Shown here: positions 1-9,273 of the stretch, piece by piece
How the letters are laid out: every line of letters begins with the position of its first letter
Numbering within the stretch: the first letter of the stretch is position 1
Assembly: GCA_036245525.1 (NCBI GenBank)
Contig: BTPG01000004.1
Coordinates: 229,618,153 to 229,682,152 of the forward strand
Direction of reading: 5' to 3'
Origin: Semisulcospira habei
Lineage: Eukaryota > Mollusca > Gastropoda > Semisulcospiridae
DNA: 64,000 bases
Translations under genes and position numbers: made by a program
Notes under the pieces: model-generated
Told to the model about the DNA's origin: nothing
Databases searched by the model: none
Seen by the model: only the letters and a program-made list of their open reading frames with translations

Positions 1-209
1 CAGGCCAACGGCCGTATTTCCCAAATTTTGGAAGTGTCATCTAATGACTATGCACCAGCTGCAGGAGATGGATCGACCATGATAATTCAAGGGCAGTGTC
101 AGATTAGCTTGGCGCCGACACCGAGGCGCCAAGCTAATCTGGCACTACCCTTGAATTAACATGGTCGACCCATCTCTTACTGTAGTGCGTCAGGGCTGAC
201 TTGGGTTAA
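1..209. repeat. TTAA foldback element, family A (right-complete copy)
   Basis: The two arms meet at about 115-125: ATTAGCTTGGCGCC is followed by its inverse, GGCGCCAAGCTAAT, and the pairing continues outwards through TTCAAGGGYAGTGYC and CATGRT. The right end reads GCGTCAGGGCTGACTTGGG then TTAA at 206-209. The left arm carries an extra block (TATTTCCCAAATTTTGGAAG) that the right arm lacks. The element is non-coding. Its left end lies outside the window. Confidence 0.85.
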
Positions 210-339
210 TGAGTGTAACATTTTTGCCAGGAGTTGAGTCAGAGGGAGGGGCGAGGTGTGTGTGTGTGTGTTTGGCTGAGCAATAAAAACCCTACCCCAC
301 GTATCACAGATACTAGCTTTCTGTTCCCCGCTAGTCCAT

Positions 340-1680
340 CCTCCCACACCCTGGTCACATACACTCTTTCCCTAGTCCATCCTCCCACACCCTGGTCACA
401 GACACTCTTTCCCTAGTCTATCCTCCCACACCCTGGTCACAGACTCTCTTTCCCTAGTCTATCCTCCCACACCCTGGTCACAGACACTCTTTCGGGGCCC
501 TAGTCCATCCTCCCACACCCTGGTCACAGACACTCTTCCCCTAGTCCATCCTCCCACACCCTGGTCACAGACACTCTTCCCCTAGTCCATCCTCCCACAC
601 CCTGGTCACCGACACTCTTCCCCTAGTCTATCCTCCCACACCCTGGTCACAGACACTCTTTCGGGGCCCTAGTCCATCCTCCCACACCCTGGTCACAGAC
701 ACTCTTTCGGGGCCCTAGTCCATCCTCCCACACCCTGGTCACAGACACTCTTTCGGGGCCCTAGTCCATCCTCCCACACCCTGGTCACAGACACTCTTTC
801 CCTAGTCCATCCTCCCACACCCTGGTCACAGACACTCTTTCCCTAGTCCATCCTCCCACACCCTGGTCACAGACACTCTTTCCCTAGTCCATCCTCCCAC
901 ACCCTGGTCACAGACACTCTTTCCCTAGTCCCCCCACCCGGGTCTGCCCTGGGGGAAATGGGTGGGGTCACTACTACTTTTTAGTTCCCAGGGTCATCCT
1001 GGTCAGCCCCACTGGGTGGGTTTTCCTCTCTATTCTGGGGCATGTGTTTCTGTCTACCCGAGGTCCATTCACCTGTATTTGCCTTTTTAAAACTCTCCCT
1101 ACTGTCTGCACTGCCTGTAGCTCTTGATATTGGATGTGTGTTGCTAAATGGTCTTAGCTTTATTTGGGCCCCACGTGTTAGGTTTATTTAACGTATTTGA
1201 CCGGCTGGCGACATACATTCATAAGTGCTTTTTAGGGTGTTTTTTTTTTTTTTTTTCACAAGCAGTGGAGGCACGTCCTGAGAAAGCCTCATTGCTGTCC
1301 GGACGTTAAGCAATGAGTACAATCAATCAATCTTTCCCTAGTCCATCCTCCCACACACTGGTCACAGACACTCTTTCCCTAGACTATCCTCCCACACCCT
1401 GGTCACAGACACTTTCTCTAGTTCCCCCTTTCTCACCCTAGTCACAGAAACTCTTTTTCTAGTCCATCCGGCTTTCACATCCTGGTCACAGACACTCGAG
1501 ATCATCTTTCTCTAGTTCCCCCTTTCACACACTGGTCACAAACACTCTTTCTCTAGTTCCCCCTTTCACACACTGGTCACATACACTCTTTCTCTAGCGG
1601 TTCCACACACTGGTCATAGCGACACTCTTTCACTAGTCCATCAGTCCTTTCACACCCTGGTCACGGACACTCATACTCCC
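340..1680. repeat. 41-bp minisatellite (CCTAGTCCATCCTCCCACACCCTGGTCACAGACACTCTTT), split by a SINE
   Basis: A monomer of about 41 bp repeats from ~340 to 930 and resumes from 1333 to ~1680. Some units gain CGGGGC (46 bp). The units beyond 1400 are more diverged, with CTAGTTCCCCCTTTC variants, so the array is homogenised on its left and decayed on its right. It is interrupted at 931-1332 by a retroposon. No coding is supported. Confidence 0.9.
931..1332 (+). mobile_element. SINE-like retroposon R (copy 1)
   Basis: A ~370-400 bp sequence that recurs nine more times in this window. It starts CCCACCCGGGTCTGCCCTGG, has an internal poly(T) followed by CACAAGCAGTG, and ends GACGTTAAGCAATG...(AATC)n. 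The 11-bp duplication TTTCCCTAGTC lies at 920-930 and 1333-1343. I see no tRNA A or B box, so it is a non-coding, LINE-dependent retroposon whose tail (GTTAAGC...AATCAATC) resembles the RNase H LINE tail in this window. Confidence 0.85.
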
Positions 1681-1904
1681 AAACCGTCACGGAACTCTTT
1701 GTAAGCGGCACTAATCATCAGTGCAGTCTGGGTTTACACGATGAGCTGCCAGTCTTGTACGTGTGAATGGAGTTTGAGTGTTTCTACAAGCTCCGACTGT
1801 CATTCGCTGATGCCTACTATTCATGATATGTTGTTGGAAAGGGGTCGGGGGGTGGGGGTTATAACAAAGCATCCCCCCCCCCCCCCCCTCGGCTTTTGGA
1901 AATT

Positions 1905-2310
1905 AATGGAACGTTCTCGAAACGGTGCGATCAATCCAGTGACCTCAAATATGACGTCAAAGTTGTTGGGAACATTTCGTAACATTGTATCGAATACGCC
2001 TAGATATTAGCCAAAAGCTGTAGTAACTTCTAGAGAGTTCTTTTATAATAAATATTAGTAGTTTTGGTTACGTTTTTTTCTCTGAGCTGATTGGATATGT
2101 TGGGTGAATATACTGGTCTGTTCCTGGAAATTTGTAATAGTATAAAAGACGGTGTTACGAAATATGTGTGTTAGTATTGTACGGTATTAGAGAAGCAGTG
2201 TGTCAAAAGTGTTGATGCATTGTAGAGGAGACAGAGTATCAGTGTTGGTGCATTTGAGGATGCATTGTGTGGAGATCGCATCGCTGCAATAAAATACTGT
2301 TGGAACACAC
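1905..2310 (+). promoter_or_regulatory. LTR-like repeat with TATA box and poly(A) signal
   Basis: The sequence from GAACGTTCTCGAAACGG onward is repeated at 62935-63345. It holds TATAAAAG at 2141-2148 and AATAAA at 2288-2293, the order expected in an LTR. The sequence preceding it in the full copy (62.3 kb) is found separately at 11.33 kb. I infer a solo-LTR remnant. No gag or pol is present. The poly(C) run just before it is at 1872-1887. Confidence 0.45.
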
Positions 2311-2515
2311 ACACACAGTGACGTTGGCGCCAAAAAGATGTAGCAAGGTTTGCGTAGCTAGACGTGACATCATTTTTATTTTCTTACTTCTTTGCCAGAA
2401 TTTCTGCTGTGTGCCAAAAATGTCATGTGCATGCTCCGGAATGCCCTCCGACCAGCCCCATTTCAAAGTCTATCCTATTTTCAAACCAGAGCATGCAAGA
2501 AAGATGACAGTAGTC
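2310..2515 (+). repeat. Dispersed (CA)n-linked repeat
   Basis: A short CA run is followed by GTGACGTTGGCGCCAAAAAG, a GACGTGACATCATTTTTAT block and TTTGCCAGAATTTC. The same order occurs at 60281-60530, and a shorter piece lies near 37.79 kb. The family is unknown and no conserved reading frame is seen. Confidence 0.5.
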
Positions 2516-2519
2516 CTAA

Positions 2520-2971
2520 AAACGCACTATGTTGCAGGAGGTGAATTGACCATGATAATTCAATTGATTATTATTGATTATTGGTGTTTAACGCCGAGCA
2601 GGCAACTAAGGCCATCTCACAGAGGGATGGGTAAAAATCTGGCCAGCCAGACTAAAAGAAAGGCCCGTCTTAAGACAAGATGTAAATATACCTTAAAAAT
2701 ATGGCAGGCTAAAGTCATTAAAAGAAACGTCTACAGACTCTCAAAAAGGGCAAAATAGTAAAATTCACATAGTCTATGAATGCTCAGATCTTGTTAAAAA
2801 TATTGCATTCTCTCAAGAAATTGAAGATTTTGTCCGGGGGAACATGATAATTCAAGGGTAGTGCCAGATTAGCTTCAGGCGCCACCTAACCTAGCATTAC
2901 CCTTCAATTATAATAATAATTATCATGGTCAATCAATCTCCTGCTGTAGGGTGTTGGGGCTAAAAGGGTTA
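2520..2971. repeat. TTAA foldback element family A, split by a LINE tail
   Basis: The left arm is ~2520-2563 and the rest resumes at 2843 (CATGATAATTCAAGGGTAG). The right end is TTGGGGCTAAAAGGGTTAG near 2957-2971. The second hairpin half contains an extra TTATAATAATAATTATCA stretch. It is dated as older than the LINE fragment it contains. Confidence 0.7.
2564..2842 (-). mobile_element. 5'-truncated tail of the RNase H LINE (LINE-A)
   Basis: Read on the minus strand this matches the terminal coding and 3'UTR segment of the LINE at 29280-29589, including the ...CGGCGTTAAAC...CCAATAA-like tail (plus-strand TTATTGATTATTGGTGTTTAACGCC). It is flanked by the perfect 13-bp duplication CATGATAATTCAA (2551-2563 and 2843-2855), which proves a retrotransposition event into the foldback element. 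Confidence 0.85.
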
Positions 2972-3267
2972 GCTTAATCTAGAGCCAAACATGTAACATG
3001 ACAAGAAAGTCTAAAGAAAGAACACGCTAAGAAAAGACACCACCACCATTTATTGAATTTTTCTGTTACAATTTGTTTTTTTTCAAAATGGACATACATG
3101 TACATAAAATAGCACAATGCACTACATAATTTTTTTCTTTTGCGAGATGTGTACTGTAATTTCAACATGGACAGACACAAATACAAAACATCTTTTTTTC
3201 TGCGAGATGTACCTTTCCCAAAAGAAAGGTAAGCAATGCAATTTTATTTTTATGTCTATTCATCTGC

Positions 3268-3336
3268 CATGATGCACTACAGCAGGAGATGGATAGACCA
3301 TGATAATTGAATGGCAGTGCCAGATCAGGTTGGTGC
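3268..3336 (+). repeat. Half of a family A foldback element
   Basis: GCACTACAGCAGGAGATGGA...CATGATAATTGAATGGCAGTGCCAGATCAGG is one arm only. It stops where LINE-derived sequence begins, so the second arm was lost or replaced. Confidence 0.6.
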
Positions 3337-3850
3337 AATAAGAAAATAGAGCGCTCAGAATCGTCAAAGACTGAAGACGTGTTTCATATTGGCTTTTCTC
3401 CCCTGCTCAAATTCCTTCACTGGCTCCCCATCTCCCAATGCATTCAATACAAGATTGTCTCTCTGCTACAAATCCCTGAACAACTACTCTCCCTCCTAGC
3501 TCTCCAACTTACTTCACCCCTACACTCTGCCTCCGACCCACTCCGCCTCCACATCCTCTGCACCAAACTCAGCACTTTCGGCCCCCGCTCCTTCTGTCAG
3601 CAGGCCATCCATCTAGAACACTCTCCGTCAGAAACCCTCTCCCTCCTCCTTCCAGTCCACCCTCAAAAGTAGGCTCTTTCAACAGTTGTAGCGCTCTAAC
3701 GCCACCACACACCCCACTTCCAGATGACCACTGTAATGTATTTGTGGTATGAGAGTCATTGTTAAAAGCGTGCACATGCGTCTGCGAGTTGTGCGCTTAG
3801 AGTTATAATTATTATAAGATAAGTGCATTATAAATACCGTAATTATAATT
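3330..3850 (+). pseudogene. L2/CR1-type LINE, C-terminal fragment and 3' tail (LINE-E relative)
   Basis: The frame at ~3375-3672 contains LLKFLHWLPIS, KIVSLLQIPEQLLSLL, SASDPLRL and TFGPRSF. These fit the reverse-transcriptase C-terminal region of L2/CR1 LINEs, which typically read LHWLPV..RI.YK and FG.RSF. The frame stops at 3670, where the family continues only a little further. The 3'UTR ends in TTAGAGTTATAATTATTATAAG and ATTATAAATACCG, also typical of that group. It is a dead 5'-truncated copy. The clade assignment is from recalled motif patterns only. Confidence 0.7.
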
Positions 3851-4034
3851 TCTCCCTGGGGCTAGGTTCAAGCAGGCCATTGGGGCGGTAGTCGACAGCC
3901 TTGTAAAGCTGGACCCCGTAGCAGTTTATCATACTGTTTGTTAATGCTGTGCAAGTGTGGTTTCAAATGGTTTCTGAATTCAACTGCGTTGTTTTTGATA
4001 CAAAGTAAACACCACATTTTATTTATTTACTCAT
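3850..4034. other. Unannotated spacer
   Basis: No frame, repeat or RNA recognised. It contains GTTCAAGCAGGCCATTGGGGCG and a short TTTATTTATTTAC run. Confidence 0.4.
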
Positions 4035-4258
4035 TTAATCCATATCATACTGAGGCTAAAAGCTTCAAACTTGTACACTGCCACTCGCAAGCTACATTAT
4101 AGTACTTACTGATAAAGATATAGACCAATGGCTTTAGTTCAAGGGTAGTGCCAGAACAGCTTGGCACCCAGAGGCTCCAAGCAGTTCTGACACTACCCTT
4201 GAACTATTTTTGTCAAACTTATTTTAAACACTGGTGTATTCCGAGTGGTAAGGGTTCA
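4035..4258 (-). repeat. TTAA foldback element, family B (inverted copy)
   Basis: The outer parts (ATATCATACTGAGGCTAAAAG...AGTACTTACTGATAAAGATA) are the reverse complement of the family B copies at 18.03 and 18.39 kb. The core hairpin is TTCAAGGGTAGTGCCAGAAC / GTTCTGACACTACCCTTGAA. A TTAA lies at the left boundary (4035-4038). The right end is decayed (GAGTGGTAAGGGTTC). Confidence 0.75.
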
Positions 4259-4270
4259 TGTGCAAGGTCT

Positions 4271-4480
4271 GTGTCAGTGTTTAGAGGCAGATACATACAA
4301 TTAGGCATTCATTCATTGGATGGTTCCAAATCAGAGGCAGATACATACAATTAGGCGTTCATTCATTGGATGGTTCCAAATCAGAGGCAGATACATACAA
4401 TTAGGCGTTCATTCATTGGATGGTTCCAAATCAGAGGCAGATACATACAATCAGGCGTTCATTCATTGGATAGGCGACAA
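4271..4480 (+). repeat. 50-bp tandem repeat, about four units
   Basis: Unit TGGTTCCAAATCAGAGGCAG followed by ATACATACAATTAGGCGTTC and ATTCATTGGA. The units are nearly identical, so the expansion is recent. The open frame through it exists only because the period and the base composition lack stops. Confidence 0.85.
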
Positions 4481-4545
4481 TGACCTCCAAAATCTGAGAA
4501 ATGCAGCCTTGAAGTTAAAAGGGGTTAAACAGTGCTGGTAGTCTG

Positions 4546-4754
4546 TTAACCCTTTTTATTTCATTATTGCAAGAAATAAATTTGATTACTATAGTTCAAG
4601 GGTGGTGCCAGAATAGCTTGGCGCCTGTGGCGCCAAGCTATTCTGGCATCACCCTTGAACTAAAATGGGTGATCTGTCTCCTAATCTGAAATGTAGCCTT
4701 CATAGGACAGTAAGCAGATTAACAAAAATTCAGCCTCAGGATGTAATGGGTTAA
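4546..4754. repeat. TTAA foldback element, family C
   Basis: Bounded by TTAA at 4546-4549 (TTAACCC...) and 4751-4754 (...GGGTTAA). The core is a near-perfect hairpin TTCAAGGGTGGTGCCAGAAT / ATTCTGGCATCACCCTTGAA centred near 4627. The right outer region (GTAGCCTTCATAGGACAGTAAGCAG) is shared with 23.4 kb. Confidence 0.8.
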
Positions 4755-5335
4755 GGGGTTAGTCCAGGACATAAGTGCCAAGTTGTTTTTACGCAATTTC
4801 ATTGGGTAGCGTAGTTGTGTATAGAGCAGCCCGATTTTTAATGTGGGCCACCACTAGTCATTCTGACGCCATACTCCAAAAACATTTTTTTTTTCTTCGA
4901 ACCCGTGTTTGGATCGCTCTAACTATTCTTTATGTGATTTTGTAAATGATTGCTCACTTTGATTATGCTGATTTTTCTCGAACGAGTACTTGAAATTTTA
5001 ACCTCACTCTCAGTTGTTGATCTAGCAAAAGAAACAATGTGAAAGGGAATGCGAGTGGTCATGAACATGTCTGCTGGAGTAGCGTGGAGTGATTGTCTGT
5101 CCACGCATGTGCCGAGTGTGTGATGCGAGCGCTAGAGTGCCAGCTCCGAAGCGGCAGCGTCCCATGAGCAACGCGGGTGGTGCAATATGTCGGGAGTCAC
5201 GAAAATGTTAACACTCAAAGCAGCATTTGTTTTTTACTGGCACTGTCAACTTCCATCAGTTACAGACTGACATTGTTTAATATCATTTTAACTCATTGGT
5301 GGCCATCTGCATCAGGATGCGCGGCTTATACCGTC
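4755..5335. repeat. Unique-looking spacer, part of a duplicated block
   Basis: 4755-4975 (AGGGGTTAGTCCAGGACATAA... to CTCACTTTGATTATGCTGA) is repeated at 23470-23684. The homology therefore runs from the family C element well past its TTAA end. The rest, to 5335, shows nothing recognisable. Confidence 0.65.
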
Positions 5336-5560
5336 TTAACCTCAGGGCTGCATTTCCCAAATTTTGGAGCTGTCACCTGACAAATATGTACCAGTAGCAG
5401 GAGATGGACAGACCGTGATAATTCAAGGGTGGTGGCAGATTAGCTTGGCGCCTGCTGGTTACAAGCTAATCTGGCACTACGCTTGAATTAACACGGTTGA
5501 TTCATCACCTGCAACTGGTACACAGTCATTAGCCGACACCTCCTAAATTTGAGAATGTGG
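5336..5560. repeat. TTAA foldback element family A, symmetric long-arm form
   Basis: TTAA at 5336. Unlike most copies, both arms keep the outer block: TTTTGGAGCTGTCACCTGAC on the left and GCCGACACCTCCTAAATTTGA on the right, inverted. The core is TTCAAGGGTGGTGGCAGATT / AATCTGGCACTACGCTTGAA. The right TTAA is lost. Confidence 0.75.
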
Positions 5561-5569
5561 ACTTGTGGT

Positions 5570-5672
5570 TGACCCTCATCATTCGGAACACACCAGTGTG
5601 TGAATAAGTTGGACTAAAATAGTTCAAGGGTAGTGCCAGAATAGCTTGGCGCCTCTAGGTGCCAAACTATTC
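5570..5672 (+). repeat. Family B foldback, right-truncated
   Basis: CCCTCATCATTCGGAACACACCAGTGTGTGAATAAGTTGGACTAAAATAG is followed by the hairpin core and then breaks off inside the second arm at AAACTATTC. Confidence 0.7.
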
Positions 5673-5709
5673 AAAAATCAGCACAAATACTATTTCGCAC
5701 ATTCACCTT

Positions 5710-5922
5710 CAACTCATTCAGCCTGGCGCACGCGTTTCACAAATTTTGAAGGCGTCATCTTACGACTATGCACCTGTTGCAGGAGATGGATCGACCATGA
5801 TAATTCAAGGGTTTTGCCAGATTAGCTTGATGCCTTCAAACGCCAAGCTAATCTGGCACTACCCTTGAATTACCATGGTCCATCCATCTCCTGCGGTAGG
5901 GTCTTGGGGCTAAATGGGTTAT
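5710..5922. repeat. TTAA foldback element family A
   Basis: Starts AACTCATTCAGCC, with the hairpin GCCAGATTAGCTTGATGCC / GGCATCAAG-like arms centred near 5835. Ends GTCTTGGGGCTAAATGGGTTA. Confidence 0.8.
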
Positions 5923-6059
5923 TTACATTCTAAATGTCATGCTTGCTGATCTGAGGCCCCTAGAGCGGCATTACACACCATATACAGAGGAATTACTAAG
6001 TGCCGACAAAATAAAGGCAAATCCTGTTCCACAGTGTAGGGGATCCACCTACTCAGTGT

Positions 6060-6141
6060 GCAAAGGCCAATGGGCCGACGTCGCCTGCCATTGGCCTGTG
6101 CACAGCTGTGCGCGGGCCAACGTCGGCCCGATGGCCTTTTG
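6060..6141. repeat. Imperfect hairpin
   Basis: GCAAAGGCCAATGGGCCGAC near 6060 pairs with GTCGGCCCGATGGCCTTTTGC near 6120-6141. It is GC-rich, with palindromic GACGTC and GTGCACAGCTGTGC inside. No gene is associated. Confidence 0.6.
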
Positions 6142-6165
6142 CGCATTGGGTAAGGACTACATAAC

Positions 6166-6280
6166 AGTTCAGGAGACAGATCAAATACCAAAGGGAATCA
6201 CTCAGCACTAGACAAACAGACAGATCCAAACAGATCCTGAGTAATTTCCCCTGGTATCTGATGTCTCCTGAACTGTAATA
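6166..6280. repeat. Short inverted-repeat element
   Basis: ACAGTTCAGGAGACAGATCA and ATACCAAAGGGAAT on the left are inverted as ATTTCCCCTGGTATCTGATG and TCTCCTGAACTGT on the right. A piece of the same repeat (CTGAGTAATTCCCCTTGGTA) appears at ~51494-51513, so the element is dispersed. Confidence 0.6.
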
Positions 6281-6358
6281 TCAAGGTGTGGCATTGGGGG
6301 TGAGGGGAGGGGGGGTGGGGGGTGAGTACCTTCACAAATTCACGATTTATTTCGATTA

Positions 6359-6565
6359 TTAACTCATTCAGCCCGACGCACGTATTTCCCCAATTTTGGA
6401 GGCGTCATCTAATGACTATGCACCTGTTGTAGGAGATGGATCGACCATGATAATTCAAGGGCAGTGCCCAATTAGCTTGGCGCCAACAGATGCAAAGCTA
6501 ATCTGGCACTACCCTTGAATTATCATGGTCGACCCATCTCATGCTGTAGTGCGTCAGGGCAAAAT
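6359..6565. repeat. TTAA foldback element family A
   Basis: TTAACTCATTCAGCCCGACG at 6359. The left arm carries the TATTTCCCCAATTTTGG block and the right end is TAGTGCGTCAGGGC. The right TTAA has mutated away. Confidence 0.8.
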
Positions 6566-6805
6566 GGCAATCAAGGTTTCACGATGGAAAGATTTCTTAA
6601 TACAAATTGAAGATTAGCAACACTTTTTTTTTTCCACATTTCACGAAAAATAACCAAGCCCTTTTCAAAGATCACAAAGTCCTTATCCTTATGTTTTACT
6701 TTTTTTCACGAATTATGAAGATGAAAATACTGTAATCACGAATCACAAGAACAAAAAATCCCGGCAATCACGTATCACAATTTTAGAGCATGCTCCCCCC
6801 TCCCT

Positions 6806-8342
6806 AGCTGTGACAGACCCAGCCGGGAAGAGATCAGAAGAGCAGTGGCATTCTTGAAGAACGGCAAAGCAGCAGGCCCAGATGGCATCCCAGCGGAGTC
6901 TCTGAAAGCAGACCTAGAGACAACAGTGGAGATGCTGTACCCACTGTTTGGAAAGATCTGGGAAGAGGAGGTGATGCCGGCTGACTGGAAGGAGGGGTAC
7001 CTAATCAAGCTTCCCAAGAAAGGCGACCTCAGCAAGTGTTCCAACTACAGAGGAATCACCTTGCTGTCAGTACCAGAAAAGGTCTTCAACAGGATCATCC
7101 TGGAGAGAATGAAGAGCTCCGTTGACCCCCAGTTGAGAGACCAGCAAGCAGGATTCAGGAAGAACCGATCATGTACAGACCAGATCGCCACTCTCCGCAT
7201 CATCATGGAACAGTCTCTGGAGTGGAGCTCCCCGCTGTACGTCAACTTTGTGGATTATGAGAAAGCATTTGACAGTGTGGACCGACAGACTCTGTGGAAA
7301 CTCCTACGACACTACGGTGTACCCACAAAGCTCGTCCGCCTGATCAAGAGCAGCTACGATGGCATGACATGTCGCGTGATCCACGAAGGGCAGTTCACCA
7401 GGGAGCTCCAGGTCAGAACTGGTGTCAGGCAGGGGTGTCTGCTGTCTCCGTTTCTCTTCCTACTGGCCATAGACTGGGTCATGAAGATGACCACAGAGCA
7501 CAGACGAAGTGGAATACAGTGGACACTGTGGACACAGCTTGACGACCTCGATTTTGCAGACGACTTGGCATTACTGTCCCACACTCATCAACAAATGCAG
7601 GACAAGACCACGAGGCTTGCTGACATCTCGTCCCAAGTGGGCCTCACCATTCACAAACAGAAAACAAAGACAATGAGGCTGAACGCAACCAGGGAAGAAC
7701 CAGTCTTGCTTGCTGGCACCCCGTTGGAGGAGGTGGAGTCCTTCACCTATCTCGGGAGCATCACAGACAAAAAAGGCGGCACTGATGCAGATGTCAGAGC
7801 ACGAATCGGTAAACCAGAGCAGCCTTTCTCCAGTTGAAAAAAGTGTGGAGTTCCAGAGAGCTGTCACAACACACCAAAGTCCGGATTTTCAACTCCAATG
7901 TAAAAGCAGTTCTCTTATATGGAGCAGAGACTTGGAGATTGACAAAAACCACAGTCAACAGAGTACAGACCTTCATGAACAGTTGCCTTAGAAGAATTTT
8001 GAAAATCCACTGGCCAGAGAAGATCAGCAACGTCAGACTCTGGGAGAGAACAGAGCAGATAACAGCAGAGAATGAAATTGGGCGAAAAAGATGGGGATGG
8101 ATCGGTCACAGTCTGAGAAAGCCAGCTTCCAATATCACTAGGCAGGCATTGTCATGGAACCCCCAGGGAAAGAGGAAAAGAGGTAGGCCGAGAAACTCCT
8201 GGCGTCGAGACCTCCAAGCAGACATCAAGAGACTGGGAACCACCTGGAGTAGAATCGAAGGAGAAGCACAGGACAGGAGTTGCTGGAGGTCTCTCGTCGA
8301 CGGCCTATACCCGGGTAGGGGTGACAGGCGTAAGTAAGTAAG
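6806..8342 (+). pseudogene. Non-LTR retrotransposon LINE-F (RTE-like), reverse transcriptase
   Basis: This is the reverse-transcriptase half of a LINE. One frame runs to the stop at 7835-7837 and a second from ~7834 to 8337. Visible motifs: GKAAGPDGIPAES (finger region), CSNYRGITLLS, FVDYEKAFDSVD (motif A aspartate), RTGVRQGCLLSP, FADDLALL (the catalytic F-A-D-D) and FTYLGS. The second frame gives LLYGAETW and RRWGWIGH, the usual C-terminal region. The endonuclease is missing because the copy is 5' truncated. The tail is (GTAA)n, and the 12-bp duplication TCCCCCCTCCCT flanks it at 6794-6805 and 8343-8354. A single frameshift near 7830 is the main lesion, so the insertion is rather young. Assignment to RTE rather than a neighbouring clade is tentative. 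Confidence 0.88.
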
Positions 8343-8598
8343 TCCCCCCTCCCTCCCCCATCTAATATAGTCTCCAGATTACAGCTCCCAAATTTTGCAA
8401 TATGTCCATCTTGCAGCTCAATCAGTCTGTACACGATTCTGCGCCGTAACCACATATGACGGTTAGTACAATTTATGTAAACTACCTGTCAGTTGTGACC
8501 CCAAAAGTGGCTTATGGTGTTCCTGGTCCACACTTGTGTTCCAGGATTCTGCGTCCAAGAGACCCTGATCTGGGTGTAGGTTCCACTGAGAATACTCA

Positions 8599-9040
8599 TT
8601 AACCCATTCAGCCCCGACGCCCTTCAGCAGGAGATGGATCCACCATGATAATCCAAGGGTAGTGCCAGATTTGCTTGGCGCCTGATCCACCATGATAATC
8701 CAAGGGTAGTGCCAGATTTGCCAGGTGCCTGATCCACCATGATAATCCAAGGGTAGTGCCAGATTTGCTTGGCGCCTGATCCACCATGATAATCCAAGGG
8801 TAGTGCCAGATTTGCCTGGCGCCTGATCCACCATGATAATCCAAGGGTAGTGCCAGATTTGCTTGGCGCCTGATCCACCATGATAATCCAAGGGTAGTGC
8901 CAGATTTGCTTGGCGCCTTCAGGCGCCAAGAAAATTCGGCACTTCCCTTGGATTATCATGGTGGATTTATCTCCTGCAGCTGGTGCAGAGTCTTTACATG
9001 AAACCTCCAATATTTGGGACTGTATGCGTCCATGGGGTTA
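8599..9040. repeat. Family A foldback with a six-fold amplified arm
   Basis: TTAACCCATTCAGCCCCGAC begins at 8599. The left arm segment GATCCACCATGATAATCCAA plus GGGTAGTGCCAGATTTGCTT and GGCGCCT is present six times in direct tandem (starts 8637, 8684, 8731, 8778, 8825, 8872; exact 47-bp period) before the single right arm. The minus-strand frames through this block are repeat artefacts. Confidence 0.9.
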
Positions 9041-9273
9041 TACGTGACTACAGTGTGCAAAAATAGCTGCCCCCCAAATTTATTTGGGACGTGTCCCTGA
9101 GGTTATAATATGGGATAAACCCTGAAAATATTCACATCATAGAGCATCTTGATCGCGACGGTTAGCACAACGCTTGTTTCCCATCACTGGTCTAGCCATT
9201 GCACTTATTTCCTAATAACTGACGAGGTCCACAAGATTGGTTTTGTGTGCTACATTTTACTATTTTCACTTCA

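Noticed and set aside
5937..6211. 84-90-residue frames on both strands
   Set aside because: They run through a GC-rich hairpin; symmetry explains open frames on both strands.
8463..9010. Minus-strand frames of 78-142 residues with repeated DYHGGSGA motifs
   Set aside because: They are translations of the 47-bp tandem arm of a foldback element in several frames, with no independent support.
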